Source of the DNA: Catonia carolina
Taxonomy: Eukaryota > Arthropoda > Insecta > Hemiptera > Achilidae
Direction of reading: 5' to 3'
DNA length: 64,000 nt
Assembly (NCBI GenBank): GCA_035578175.1
Contig: JAQMRL010000002.1
Span: 81,129,325 to 81,193,324, forward strand
In this document: positions 22,475 to 33,389 of the stretch, one piece after another
Layout of the letters: each line of letters starts with the position of its first letter
How positions within the stretch are numbered: position 1 is the first letter of the stretch
The notes under the pieces: model-generated
The model's input: the letters and a program-made list of their open reading frames with translations, nothing else
What the model was told of the DNA's origin: nothing
Database searches by the model: none
Made by a program: the position numbers and the translations under genes

Positions 22475-23434
22475 CAGTCTAGGGAGTTATATAGACCTTT
22501 GAAAATTGGAAGAGGAACTGAAATAGACTGTCTGGCGTTTGCTGACGATATAGCTTTGCTCACCGATAATATAGAAACAGCTAAGGCTCAACTAGACCTA
22601 CTGAAGGAAGTTGCAGAACAGGCAGGACTACAAATTTCGTATGAAAAAACAGAACTGATGACGACAATAAAAGGTATAACGGATAAGGCATTGAAAACAA
22701 AATATGGGAAGATTAACATTGTGGATAAGTTCAAATATCTGGGCGAAATAATCATGAAGAATGGAAGTGACAAAGAGGCGTTAAAAGCCAGGATTAAGAA
22801 ATTGGATCTGGCATATTTAGCTACTAAAAATATTTACAACAAAAAATGTTTCTCAAGAACTGCAAAGTTAAGACATTACGAAACAGTAGTAAAGCCTGTG
22901 CCTTTATATGCATCGGAGACATTGACCTCAGAAAATAAAGGACTTATAGAAGATGTCGAGAAGAGAGAAAGAAGGATTCTGAGAAAGATCTATGGGCCAC
23001 GATATGATGAAGAACACAATACGTATAAAAACGTTTCAAACACCAAATTGTATGAACATGTAGAGAAGATGTCAGAGACTTTCAGAAGAAGGAGAACACG
23101 ATTTTACGGGCACATAAAGAGGATGAGCGATGACAGACTGACAAAGAAAATTTTGAATAACTTTGATAATGCTAAGACTACTTTGAAGTGGTTTATCAAT
23201 ACTAAAGATGATCTAAAAAAACTTCGAGTTGAAGAAGAGGACATTTCCGATAGAGACAAATTTAGGCAGAAGACAAATGACAAAAGGATAAGTCTGACTG
23301 TGCAATCTGCAAGAAGAGAGGGTACTGGTGGGAGGTGGACGGATGAGAGAAGAAAGGAGCATTCCGAACGAATGAAGGCTTTTTGGGCAGATAAGAGGAA
23401 TGACATCCTGAGAAGAAGAGACCAAAATGCATAG
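22472..23434 (+). pseudogene. LINE reverse transcriptase, 5'-truncated ORF2
   Basis: Open from the AT tract through a 311-codon frame. The polymerase catalytic motif FADD (LAFADDIALLTDN) sits at residues 14-17. It is followed by GLQISYEKTE, FKYLGEIIMKNG, LRHYETVVKPVPLYASETL, RERRILRKIYGPRYDE, FRRRRTRFYGHIKRMSDDRL and a basic C-terminus ending RRRDQNA. This is the palm-to-C-terminus order of non-LTR ORF2. The frame is intact to its stop, but the endonuclease and the front of the polymerase are lost, so it cannot move itself. Full-length ORF2 proteins of this kind are around 900-1000 residues. The start codon given by the open frame is TTG; there is no genuine start. Confidence 0.88.
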
Positions 23435-23479
23435 TGCTTAACGTGATCCTTAGTCGGTCGATCAACGAATTAATAATAA

Positions 23480-23480
<1 letters not shown>

Positions 23481-23528
<48 letters not shown>

Positions 23529-23533
23529 TATAT
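23481..23533. repeat. (TA)n microsatellite, LINE 3' tail
   Basis: TA tract with one interruption, just downstream of the LINE stop codon and ATTAATAATAATG. Together with the (AT)n at the 5' junction it may reflect the LINE's tail and target. Confidence 0.85.
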
Positions 23534-23835
23534 ATCACATGGTCACCCAATTATATGACTGAACCATTTAACAACAGAAGAGGTACACGTGTTCAAATAT
23601 AGGCCTACTGGTCACAAAATTATCTCCTATTTCATGATACAGTTGGATTGTGTGGTGAATGAAGTGAAGGTGTCATTTGCAGGATGGAAAGTAAATGCTT
23701 TTCAGAGGCCCTGACATGCTGATAAGCATATTAATACTTTAGCACTCAGAGTGTGTTGGCAATCTTAAACCACTTCACTTCTAGTTTTACTTAGTAAATC
23801 CTGTAGAGGTTCAAACCAGCCTTCGGGCTGAGTTA
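23534..23835 (+). mobile_element. Family A, 5'-truncated
   Basis: Starts at TCACATGGTCACCCAATT, without the TGCCCATAAC head, and runs to the CAGCCTTCGGGCTGA end. Confidence 0.8.
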
Positions 23836-23920
23836 GTTTATGTATTTACCGTCTCAAAGAATGAAATTGTTTTTTAAACTTGGTAAATCAATTATACAAC
23901 ACACCTGATGCTAAGAATGC

Positions 23921-24643
23921 TGTTGTTGTTTAGGTGATGAGCCTGGTTGGCTGGTTTGAACCTGTGGAGGTTTTACTAAGTAAAACGAGGAGTCACGTGG
24001 TTTACAATTGCCACAACTCAATGAATGGAAAAGTACACTTATCAGCATGCCGGGCCCTCTGAAAAGCAAATATTTTCCACTGTGCAAATGACACCTTCAC
24101 TTCATTCACCACAGGGTCCAACTGTATAATAATGTAATTCATTACTTTCAGAGGAGATAACTCTGATTAGTGTCACCTAACACACCTCTACCTCTTCTCT
24201 TATTAAATGATTCAGACATTTAATTGGCTGACCACGTGATAAGAAACATAACTAAAGTCCAGCCCCTCTTAGCTTGCTCATAATGTAAACAAATAATGAC
24301 GTCACTGAGCATGCGCATTATATCAAAATGTGTACACGCTGATTAAAAAGTAACAACAAAATACTTTTAAAAGTATTTCTCTAAATGAAATTGTTAGGCC
24401 TACATCATATCATGACTGATGTTTTCAGTACTTTAAGTACTTATAATTTAAAAAATAGTTAACCTAGTAGAAATACGACATCCGTAAAGTGGCAGACTCT
24501 AGCGTGCACCCTGTAGTAGGTGGCTTTTGTTTGCTGACATTAGGAGCAAACTAAGAACGGCTGAACTGAATTTGTTTTAGCCCTGCAACGAACAGATTGA
24601 GTGTAAATAAATTGACACTCCACCTGTCTGTTACGGGCAACTA
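23921..24643 (-). mobile_element. Family A with nested MITE-B
   Basis: A minus-strand family A copy begins at the (GTT)n tail, is broken after AAACATAACTA (24252), and resumes at TTTGTTTTAGCCCTGCA, ending at about 24643. The break matches AACTA|TTTATTTTAG of the family, so the MITE landed in a TA-containing site. Confidence 0.85.
24253..24578 (+). mobile_element. MITE-B nested in family A
   Basis: Ends AGTCCAGCC...CTTAG and CTAAGAACGGCTGAACTG are imperfect inverted repeats. TGACGTCA at 24298-24305 is followed by GAGCATGCGCATTATAT, and the interior has the TACTTTTAAAAGTA repeats. Confidence 0.85.
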
Positions 24644-25001
24644 AGAATGTTACATAACTTAATTACTGCATTCGGATGAAATGAATATTTATTCGAACGA
24701 TGATAAAATATTTATTACAAATAAATTACGCGGTGCAAACATAACTTGGAAAGAGTGGAGATCATTTGACCGTGAACAATTTAGCCAATAGGCCTAATAC
24801 TAATACTAATAATAATAATAATAGTTTATTGTAACAGCAGCAGGTGTTATTTGTTCATTCCACTTACGGAACAGTGCACACCACCACTTCAATACGTGTT
24901 ACTAATTACATTACAAAATAATACACGCTGATTGGTCGCAAAAATACACTTAATTTCTCGCGAATATAAATTCACCTATAGTCGTAACATTTATATAAAA
25001 A
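24644..25001. other. No gene seen
   Basis: AT-rich; contains a short (AAT)n-like run near 24800 and one TAGGCCTA octamer. No coding signal. Confidence 0.5.
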
Positions 25002-25798
25002 TCTGGTGTGAAACACTCACACAACTTTCTCTTGCCAATGCAAATAATTAATAATAAACCTAACATTATTAATAAAATATTAGAAATAAACAAAAACTAA
25101 CCTCAAAAACATAACCTTATTTTAATCATGAGTGAATGACGCAAAATGACAATCGAACTCAGTTTGGCTTAAAAATACGGAAAATCACGCTTTCACGCTA
25201 AACTAGGCTCTGTAGAGAAAAATGCTCTAAACAAAAGTTGTAGATCTTTTAATTTTCTATAAATTTAATTATATACACTTTTGTCGTAAAATGCATACTA
25301 AGACCGAAATGTTAAAAAAATCGATTTTTCTCACGTTTTCGTGAGAAAAAAAAACAAAAAATCGCTAATTACCGCTAAACTAAGCGTTATACAAAAAAAT
25401 GTTTGAAATAAAAGTTGTAGAATTTTACATTCTCTACAACTTTTATTATATAACGTTTTGCGCTAAAATGCATATTAAAGCCGCAATCTTAAAAAGAAAA
25501 TGTTTTAACGTAAAAACAGCCTCAAGCAGAATTTCAGCAAACATGGCACCTACCCTATATTGTAGAGCATAAAAAATGTAGTAAACCAGGCGATTTTTAA
25601 AAAAATCGTAGGACTAGTTTTTGAGAAAATCGCAAAAAAGTGAAAAATTATACGAATAAACTACTACTTCCGGTTGACCGATTTTGATGAAAATGTTCGT
25701 GTCGTGTCCGGTAGTGATATGTAACTTAAGTTTCAAGTTTCAAGTTCGTACGATGTTCCGTTCTTGAGATATTCTGTTCACACACACACACGCGCGCG

Positions 25799-25862
<64 letters not shown>

Positions 25863-25996
25863 GACCAATCGCTAAAAGCATGTTTTTTGGGTTCAGGGGG
25901 TCTGAAAACGTATAGATCCGGTGAAAACTGGATTTCTTAAAATCGACATGAAAACAATACTTTCCTTCCTATATATTCATATAGGCAAGAGAAAGT
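25002..25996 (-). mobile_element. Family H, full length
   Basis: Begins TCTGGTGTGAAACACTCACA, then the subterminal repeat ACTTTCTCTTGCC. It ends with hairpin CCTATATATTCATATAGG overlapping the inverse GGCAAGAGAAAGT. The interior has several ~20-bp self-complementary stretches (GTTGTAGA...TCTACAAC) and AAACGTGAGAAA motifs. An ~82-bp alternating AC/CG tract lies at 25780-25861. It has no coding capacity. Confidence 0.9.
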
Positions 25997-26086
25997 AATA
26001 AATGGCTGACTAAATATTTAACAGAGCTACAAGAGCAAGTATTGGTGTAGTTGGTGGCAAGTGATTGGCTAGCTATAAAGTGGGTG

Positions 26087-26106
26087 GGTGGGTGGGGGGG
26101 GGGGGC
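26087..26106. repeat. G-rich run (G13 with GGGT repeats)
   Basis: GGGTGGGTGGGTGG followed by a long G run could form a quadruplex on the plus strand. Confidence 0.85.
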
Positions 26107-26135
26107 TCATCACCCTTAAAAAATAGTATAAGTTA

Positions 26136-26476
26136 CAGTCCAGCCTCTCTAAGTTTGCTCCTACTGTAAACAAACAATGACGTCACTAAGCATGCGCACT
26201 ATATCAAAATGTGTACACGCTGATTAAAAAGTAACAACAAAATACTTTCAAAAGTATTCAAATACAAAATACTTTTAAAAGTGTTTTTAAAAATGAAATT
26301 ATTAAGCCTACATCATATAATGACTGATGTTTTTAGCACTTTAAGTACTTATAATTTAAAAAATAGTTAACTCAATAGGAATACGACATCCGTAAAGTCG
26401 CACTTTCTAGCGTGCACCCTGTAGTAGGTGGCTTTTCTTTGTTGACACTAGGAGCAAACTAACAACGGCTAAACTG
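26136..26476 (+). mobile_element. MITE-B, reference copy
   Basis: Bounded by CAGTCCAGCC and GGCTAAACTG, flanked by TA on both sides (26134-26135, 26477-26478). TIRs extend about 28 bp (..AAGTTTGCTCCTA / TAGGAGCAAACTAAC..). TGACGTCA at 26178-26185. Non-coding, about 341 bp. The TA target and short TIRs suggest mobilisation by a Tc1/mariner-type enzyme (inference). Confidence 0.88.
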
Positions 26477-26575
26477 TAGTTGTTTTCCATAATTCGCTCA
26501 TAAAAATTAAACTCTGATACGTTGATTTTCATTTAGGATCATTCACTCATGATTAAAATTAAGTTATATTTTTCA

Positions 26576-26712
26576 CGCCGCCTCCGTAGCGTAGTGTTAA
26601 CCACGTGTAGGTTTCGGGTTCGATTCCCGCCAGGATCTGGAAAATTTTACAAGTTTAAACCCACCGTTCGGTAGTGGCTAATGACCACTCAAACGAAGGT
26701 GGAATAGGGATC
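26576..26712 (+). mobile_element. SINE-E, best-preserved copy
   Basis: GCCGCCTCCGTAGCGTAGTG head, B box GGGTTCGATTCCC, then CAGGATCTGGAAAATTTTAC and AAACCCACCGTTCGGTAGTG. It ends GACCACTCAAAC. Confidence 0.8.
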
Positions 26713-26765
26713 TTCTTCGACCACCACAAAAGATATTTCAAATTAACTTGGCATGCTGTTTAAAT

Positions 26766-27413
26766 CATTTAAGGGGAGATTGCACAATGGTTTAACTCAA
26801 TGGTTTTGATTTTTGGTTTTTTATGTTTTTCAGTAGTTTAGACCTAGATCTACCAAAAAAACATTAAATTACTTCAAAAAATATTGTTTTTATGAAAAAA
26901 TTAAGTTTTTATCAAGTTTACAAAGAAAAATTATCATGTTACGAAAAACTAATATTTTATCATAATTTTATACTGCTCGTTTTAGTGCAAAGTGAATTTC
27001 AGTTTTTAAAATACCTGCATCACCAGCTATTGGTTCAGCTTTCTAAACAACTGTAGATGGGAAATTTACTTGTTTGTGTACATATTGCTTTTGATTTCTA
27101 CCTTCTTGTTTCTTACCTTTTCCTGTAAAATTTAGATTTTTAACACTAAGGTAGGCCTACATTTTTCTCAGAAACCAATAAACCTACCAGGCTGAAATTT
27201 TTACCAGTTAATTATCTTGTAAGTATAGGCCTATCCACATATAGGCCTACCGACATTTTTGTCACTTCTTCAGAAGCTCCTAAAATTACTAATACACGTG
27301 GAAAACAATTTGTAAAAATTTTATGTTATTCGTAATTTAAAAAAAAAAATGGTATGTTCCAAAGATTAAATTGAAAAAATGTCAGTAGCTCGAAAAGAAA
27401 CCCGACACCTGTT
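26766..27413 (+). repeat. Repeat X, left portion
   Basis: Interspersed non-coding repeat whose other copy is 43620-43683 plus 44629-45320 on the minus strand. It carries several TAGGCCTA octamers and ends at the family A insertion. It resumes at 27817-27910. Confidence 0.8.
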
Positions 27414-27806
27414 GTTGTTGTTTAGGTCAACAGCCGAAAGGCTGGTTTGAACCTGTAGAGGTTTTACTAAGTAAAACGAGGAGTGAGGTGGTTTACCTAT
27501 GCCTTCCTCACTGAGTGGAAAAGTACGCTTATCAGCATGCCGGGCCCTCTGACAAGCACATATTTTCCACTCTGTAAATGGCACCTTCACTTCATTCACC
27601 ACAGGGTCTGGCTGTACAATGAAATTCATTACTTTCAGAGAAGATAACTCTGTTTAGTGTCTTTTACACCTCTACCTCTTCTGTTCTTAAATGATTCAGT
27701 CATTTAATTGACTGACCATGTGATAAGAAACAGAACTATTTATTTTAGCCCTGCAACGAACAGATTGAGTGTAAATATTTGACACTCCACCTGTCTGTTA
27801 TGGGCA
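27414..27806 (-). mobile_element. Family A nested in repeat X
   Basis: Complete copy with target duplication GACACCTGTT at 27404-27413 and 27807-27816. The uninterrupted site exists in the other copy of X at 44690-44705 (minus strand CCCGACACCTAAAG), so this is a filled/empty pair. Confidence 0.92.
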
Positions 27807-27816
27807 GACACCTGTT

Positions 27817-27920
27817 ATGGGTAACGTTTAATTTCCCTATCTTTTACTAATCCTATGAAAAATGTACCTAAAAATAGAAAATTTAACATTGTCGGGATAC
27901 AAAGTACAGTCTCCTCTTAA
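27817..27920 (+). repeat. Repeat X, right portion
   Basis: AATCCTATGAAAAATGTACC then TTTAACATTGTCGGGATACA and GTACAGTCTCC. The other X copy has the same order but is split by an H element exactly after CCTAAAAA. Confidence 0.8.
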
Positions 27921-28081
27921 TAAATAAAAGAAATAGTTTTTCGTAAATTGGCACATTTCTTGTACAATTTCGCGCCAAAATCGATCACTAGATCGATTCA
28001 CATTCACGCCATTCCTCAACATAATCTCATTTACTAGTTGTGAAGTTGTAAATAAAAATAAAGTTAAAGTAAAAAAAAAAA

Positions 28082-28869
28082 ATCTGGTGTGAAACACTCA
28101 CACAACTTTCTCTTGCCAATACAAATAATAAACAATAATCCTAAAATTAGTAATAAAACATTAGAAATAAACAAAAAACTAACCTCAATAAATATAACCT
28201 AATTTTAGTCATGAGTGAAAGACGGAAAATGAAAATCAACCTGTTTGGCTTAAAAATAATGAAAATCACTCTTTCACACTAAACTACTCTCTGTAGAGAA
28301 AAATGCTCTAAACAAAAGTTGTAGATTTTTTTATTTCCTATAAATTTGATTATAAACACTTTTGTCGTGAAATGCATACTAAGGCCGAAATTTTAAAAAA
28401 ATCGATTTTTCACACGTTTTCGTGAGAAAAAACAGAAAATTGCTAATTACCGCTAAACTAAGTGTTATACCAAAAAATATTAAAAATAAAAGTTGTAGAA
28501 TTTAAAATTCTCTACAACTTTCATTATAGGCTATACATTTTTGCGCTAAGTTGCATATTACAGCCGTCATCTTAAAAAAACAACGGTTTGACGTGAAAAC
28601 ATTCTCACCAAGAATTTCAGCAAACATGGTGCCTACCCTATCTTGTAGACCATAAAAAATTTAGTATACCAGGCGATTTTTAAAAAAATCGTAGGACAGT
28701 TTTTGAGAAAATCGCAAAAAAGTAAAAAATTACACGAATAAACAACAACTACTTCCGGTTGATAGATTTTGATGGAAATGTTCGTGTCGGGTCCGGTAGT
28801 GGTATGTAACATAAGTTTCACGTTTCAAGTTTGTATGATGTTCCGTTCTTGAGATATTTTATTCACACA

Positions 28870-28918
<49 letters not shown>

Positions 28919-29077
28919 GCACGCACACACACACACAAACAGACCAATTGCTAAAAACATGTTGGTGTGGGTTCAATGGGGTCTGAAAACGTGTAGATCC
29001 GGTGAAAGCTCGAGTTCGAAAAATCGACATGAAAACAATACTTTCCTTCCTATATATTTATATAGGCAAGAGAAAGT
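28082..29077 (-). mobile_element. Family H, full length
   Basis: Same termini as 25002-25996. AC/CG tract 28865-28940. Just left, 27921-28080 is AT-rich with no gene. Confidence 0.9.
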
Positions 29078-29631
29078 AAAAACAAAATAAAAATGTTCGC
29101 CCTTTATTTACATTGGTAAGAAAAATTCGTGAGATTATTTCACACCAGATATTTTTCTTTTACACGTAAATCAGCTAGAAAAGCAGAGCGCATAGCCGAA
29201 CCGCCATTAATTTAAACTGTATCCGTTTGAAATTACAAACGACCACAAAATAGGATCTGTTAATTTAGCAAGCTATAACTATCACAGTACTATATTATAG
29301 TTTATGATAGTAGTGTATCATTATAATAGAGCAGATAAAAAAACGAAACTGGAATTTGATTGGGACAGCTGTTCGTTCACTTTCACAAAACTAACAACAG
29401 GACAAAAATGCATTGAAACAGAAACAGTTGGTTGCGTTCCTTAATTCGTTAGTAATACAGATTACAGGTCGTGACAAAACTAAATCGAATAACAACCGCA
29501 TCCGAACAATCACTATCATAGCTATGACATTCGTTCATTAACCCACTGAATAAACTTCACATCAATTCACCGCAATCAAATCTCGTCCTATCAATTACAA
29601 GAGAAAATCTTTTCAACTTCATCAAATCACC

Positions 29632-30820
29632 TTAAAAGGAGGTAGTCAACCCAGAAAATTAAAATCAAAACTTCTGGCTATAATTTATCATTATTTATTT
29701 TAAATGAAAGAGTAATTTACTAGTAACGATCTACCATTTGAACCAAGCCAAAAAATTAATTACAACCCCTAATAGCCTATAAGAGTGAGGTTTGAAATGC
29801 GGGCTTTTACGGGGAATCAAATATCTCAGGAAAAAAGAAAGATAATCAACATGATTCTTATGCTACAAAATATGGAAATTTGCTGTCTATTATCTGTTGG
29901 AATGCGCTTGTATGTATTTTTTATTACAAGAAATTTATTGAAGAAAAACCATATTTTCAAAAACATTTATTTTATGTATTCAAAAATGATTTTTTAACTA
30001 AATCCCTATTAAAGGTTTTTGTAATAATCATTCCACAGATAATAGCGCAAGGAATTATGAACTTTGAAAAAATCATCCAAATATCTCCAATACTAACCAA
30101 AAGGCTACCCCCTTAAAGGGGTAGTCAACTCAAGAAGATGATTTTTTTTTTAAATTTCGATTGTTTTCTGTATTTATTTGACGTTTAAAATTTTCTGAAG
30201 CACAACATTTGTTTACTTCGTTTGTACGTTGACAAAAAGTAATAAAAACATCCGTTTAAAATAAAGCTCACTAGCAAGGCGAGTGAAATTATTCCTTTAA
30301 CTTTAAGTTTTCCGGAAATGTAGATTTTGCATGATTGTACATTCTTGGGAATTATGTTAAATATTTTGGTTTGTATTGTAGATATTTGGATGATGTATTT
30401 TTTCAAATGTTCATAATTTCTTGCTCTATTATCTGTGGAATGATTTTACAAAAACCTTAATAGGGATTTAGTTAAAAAATAATTAGTGAATACATAAAAT
30501 AAATGTTTTTGATAATATGGTTTTTCTTCAATAAATTCCTTGTAAGAAAAATACATACAACAGATAATAGAGAGCAATTTTCCGTATTTTTTAGCATAAG
30601 AATCATGTAGATATCTTTCTTGGTAACTGAGATATTTGATTCCCCGTAAAAGCCCGCATTTCCAACCTCACCCTTATATTAGGGGCTGTAATTAAATTTT
30701 TGGCTTGGTTCAAATGGTAGATTGTTACTAGTAAATTACTCTTTCATTTAAAATAATGATAAATTATAGCCAGAAGAGTTTTCATTTTCATTTTCTGGGT
30801 TCATTGCCTCCTTAATCAAT
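29632..30820. mobile_element. Foldback element with ~450-bp inverted arms
   Basis: The left arm 29636-30092 is the imperfect inverse of 30372-30816. Landmarks on both sides: ACCCAGAAAAT, TAGTAA(C/T), GGGCTTTTACGGGGAATCAA, ATTCTTATGCTA, CTATTATCTGTTG and CCACAGATAATAG. The 280-bp loop includes CCCCTTAAAGGGG (about 30108). Its 60-78-codon frames mirror each other and have no family features. The preceding gap 29078-29631 shows no gene. Confidence 0.85.
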
Positions 30821-30896
30821 TAGCCTACTGTTCATAGCCTATTTATTCGACGCCTATCTCAACTTCACAAAAATAATCTACAACTTTCTGCTTTTT

Positions 30897-32236
30897 ACTT
30901 TCTCTTGCCTATATGAATATATAGGAAGGAAAGTATTGTTTTCATGTCGATTTTAAAGAAATCGAGTTTTCACCGGATCTATACGTTTTCAGACCCCCTG
31001 AACCCAAAAAACATGTTTTTAGCGATTGGTCTGTGTGTGTGTGTGAACAGAATATCTCAAGAACGGAACATCGTACGAACTTGAAACTTGAAACTTAAGT
31101 TACATATCACTACCGGACCCGACACGAACATTTTCATCAAAATCGGTCAACCGGAAGTAGTAGTTTATTCGTATAATTTTTCACTTTTTTGCGATTTTCT
31201 CAAAAACTAGTCCTACGATTTTTTTTTAAATCAACTGGTTTACTACATTTTTTATGCTCTACAATATAGGGTAGGCGCCATGTTTGCTGAAATTCTGCTT
31301 GAGGCTGTTTTTACGTAAAACCATTTTATTTTTAACATTGCGGCTTTAATATGCATTTTAGCGCAAAACGTTATATAATAAAAGTTGTAGAGAATGTAAA
31401 ATTCTACAACTTTTATTTCAAACATTTTTTTGTATAACGCTTAGTTTAGCGGTAATTTGCGATTTTCTGTTTTTTTTCTCACGAAAACGTGAGAAAAATC
31501 GATTTTTTTAACATTTCGGTCTTAGTATGCATTTTACGACAAAAGTGTATATAATTAAATTTATAGGAACTTAATGCCCATAACTGACAGGTGGAGTGTC
31601 AAATTATTTACACTCAATCTGTTAGTTGCAGGGCTAAAATAAATAGTTCTGTTTCTTATTATAAATGGTCAGCCAATTAAATGACTGAATCATTTAAGAA
31701 GAGAAGAGGTAGAGGTGTAAAAGACACTAGTCAGAGTTATCCCCTCTGAAAGTAATGAATTTCATTATACAGCCAGACCCTGTGGTGAATGAAGTGAAGG
31801 TGTCATTTACAGAGTGGAAAATATATGCTTTTCAGAGGGCCCGGTATGCTGATAAGCGTACTTTTCCACTTAGTAAGGAAGGCAATGGTAAACCACCTCA
31901 CTCCTCGTTTTACTTAGTAAAACCTCTACAGGTTCAAACCAGCCTTTTGGCTGATGACCTAAACAACAACAACAGGAACTTAAAAACTCTTCAACTTTTA
32001 TTTACAGCATTTTTCTCTACAGAGTCTAGTTTAGCGTGAAAGAGTGATTTTCCGTATTTTTAAGCCAAACTGAGGTTGATTTTCATTTTGCGTTTTTCAC
32101 TCATGATTAAAATAAGGTTATATTTATTGAGGTTATTTTTCTGTTTACTTTTAATGTTCTATTACTAATGTTAGGTTTATTGTTGTTTATTATTTGCATT
32201 GGCAAGAGAAAGTTGTGTGAGTGTTCAACACCAGAT
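30897..32236 (+). mobile_element. Family H with nested family A
   Basis: Plus-oriented in this drawing, i.e. hairpin end first (ACTTTCTCTTGCC, CCTATATGAATATATAGG), ending CACCAGA. Short GT tract near 31034. Family A splits it at 31575-31973. Confidence 0.9.
31575..31973 (+). mobile_element. Family A, reference copy (399 bp)
   Basis: The cleanest member. Target duplication AGGAACTTAA at 31565-31574 and 31974-31983. It starts TGCCCATAACTGACAGGTGG and ends GATGACCTAAACAACAACAA. Landmarks: TTATTTACACTCAATCTGTT, GTGGTGAATGAAGTGAAGGT, GAAGGCAATGGTAAACCACC. It has no coding capacity and no A/B boxes that I can find. The AAC tail plus target duplications say retroposition, so the source may be a truncated LINE 3' end rather than a tRNA SINE. 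The 94-codon frame here is a shadow. Confidence 0.93.
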
Positions 32237-32440
32237 TTTTAAACTATTTTGTAAGATAAAAAGCATTCGGTGACGAAATTAATTACCACGATACATGGAT
32301 CAATAACCTACAATCACTTTGTATTAAATCATGTTATTGAAATTTTGTACAATTTTTTGCGTATTAAAATCTCCAGTCAACATTTCGTTAAAAAAATACC
32401 TCATAGCCTAATGTAATAAAAAATTTCCGATTTCCTTTTT
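32237..32440 (+). repeat. H-flank duplication, copy 1
   Basis: AAACTATTTTGTAAGATAAA ... ATTTCGTTAAAAAAATACCT ... AATTTCCGATTTC recurs at 33390-33572. H plus this spacer forms a two-copy tandem repeat of about 1.15 kb once the family A insert is discounted. Confidence 0.85.
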
Positions 32441-32570
32441 ACTTTCTCTTGCCTATATGAATATATAGGAAGGAAAGTATTGTTTTCATGTTGATTTTAA
32501 GAAATTGAGTTTTCACCGGATCTATACGTTTTCAGACCCCCTGAACCCAAAAAACATGTTTTTAGCGATT

Positions 32571-32630
<60 letters not shown>

Positions 32631-33389
32631 CAAAATATCTCAAGAACGGAACATCGTACAAACTTGAAACTTAAGTTACATACCACTACCGGACCCGACA
32701 CGAACATTTTCATCAAAATCGGTCAACCGGAAGTAGTAGTTTATTCGTGTAATTTTTCACTTTTTTGCGATTTTCTTAAAAACTGGTCTTACGATTTCTT
32801 TTTAAATTGCCTGATATACTACATTTTTTATGCTCTACAGGATAGGGTAAGGGCCATGTTTGCTGAAATTCTGGGTGAGGCTGTTTTCACGCAAAAACAT
32901 TTTCTTTTTAAGATTGCGGCTTTAATATGCATTTTAGCGCAAAACGTTATATAATAAAATGTGTAGAGAATGTAAAATTCTACAACTTTTATTTCGAACA
33001 TTTTTTTTGTACAACGCTTAGTTTAGCGGTAATTAGCAATTTTCTGTTTTTTCTCACGAAAACGTGAAAAATCGATTTTATTAAGATTTCGGAATGCATT
33101 TAACGCCAAAAGTGTGTACAATCAAATTTATAGGAATTTAAAAGATCTATAATTTTTAATTAAAGAATTTTTCTATACAGAGCCTATTTTAGCGCGAAAG
33201 AGTGATTTTCCGTATTTTTAAGGCAAACTCAGGTCAATTTTTATTTTGCGTTTTTCACTCGATGAAATTATGATTAAAACAAGGTTATGTTTTTTGAGGT
33301 TAGTTTGTTATTTATTACTAATGTTAGGTTATATTGTTAATTATTTACATTGGCAAGAGAAAATTGTGCGAGTGTTTCACGCCAGATTT
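32441..33389 (+). mobile_element. Family H, tandem partner
   Basis: Full-length H with a long pure GT tract (32572-32628). With its downstream flank it duplicates the preceding H-plus-flank unit. Frames across it (32505-32954 and the reverse) are microsatellite shadows. Confidence 0.9.

Noticed and set aside
23104..23465. Minus-strand frames of 67-100 codons
   Set aside because: Antisense shadows of the LINE ORF2 frame.
26357..26460. Possible LTR pairs among the direct repeats
   Set aside because: No TG...CA ends, primer-binding site or gag/pol frames anywhere in the window.
31755..32039. Frame beginning MNFIIQPDPVVNEVKV (also at 17734 and 27366)
   Set aside because: Recurs wherever family A occurs and has no conserved protein-level constraint that I can see; stops and indels vary by copy.
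32505..32954. 149-codon frame with a cysteine-valine run
   Set aside because: Reads a GT microsatellite and family H sequence; the same shadow appears in every H copy.
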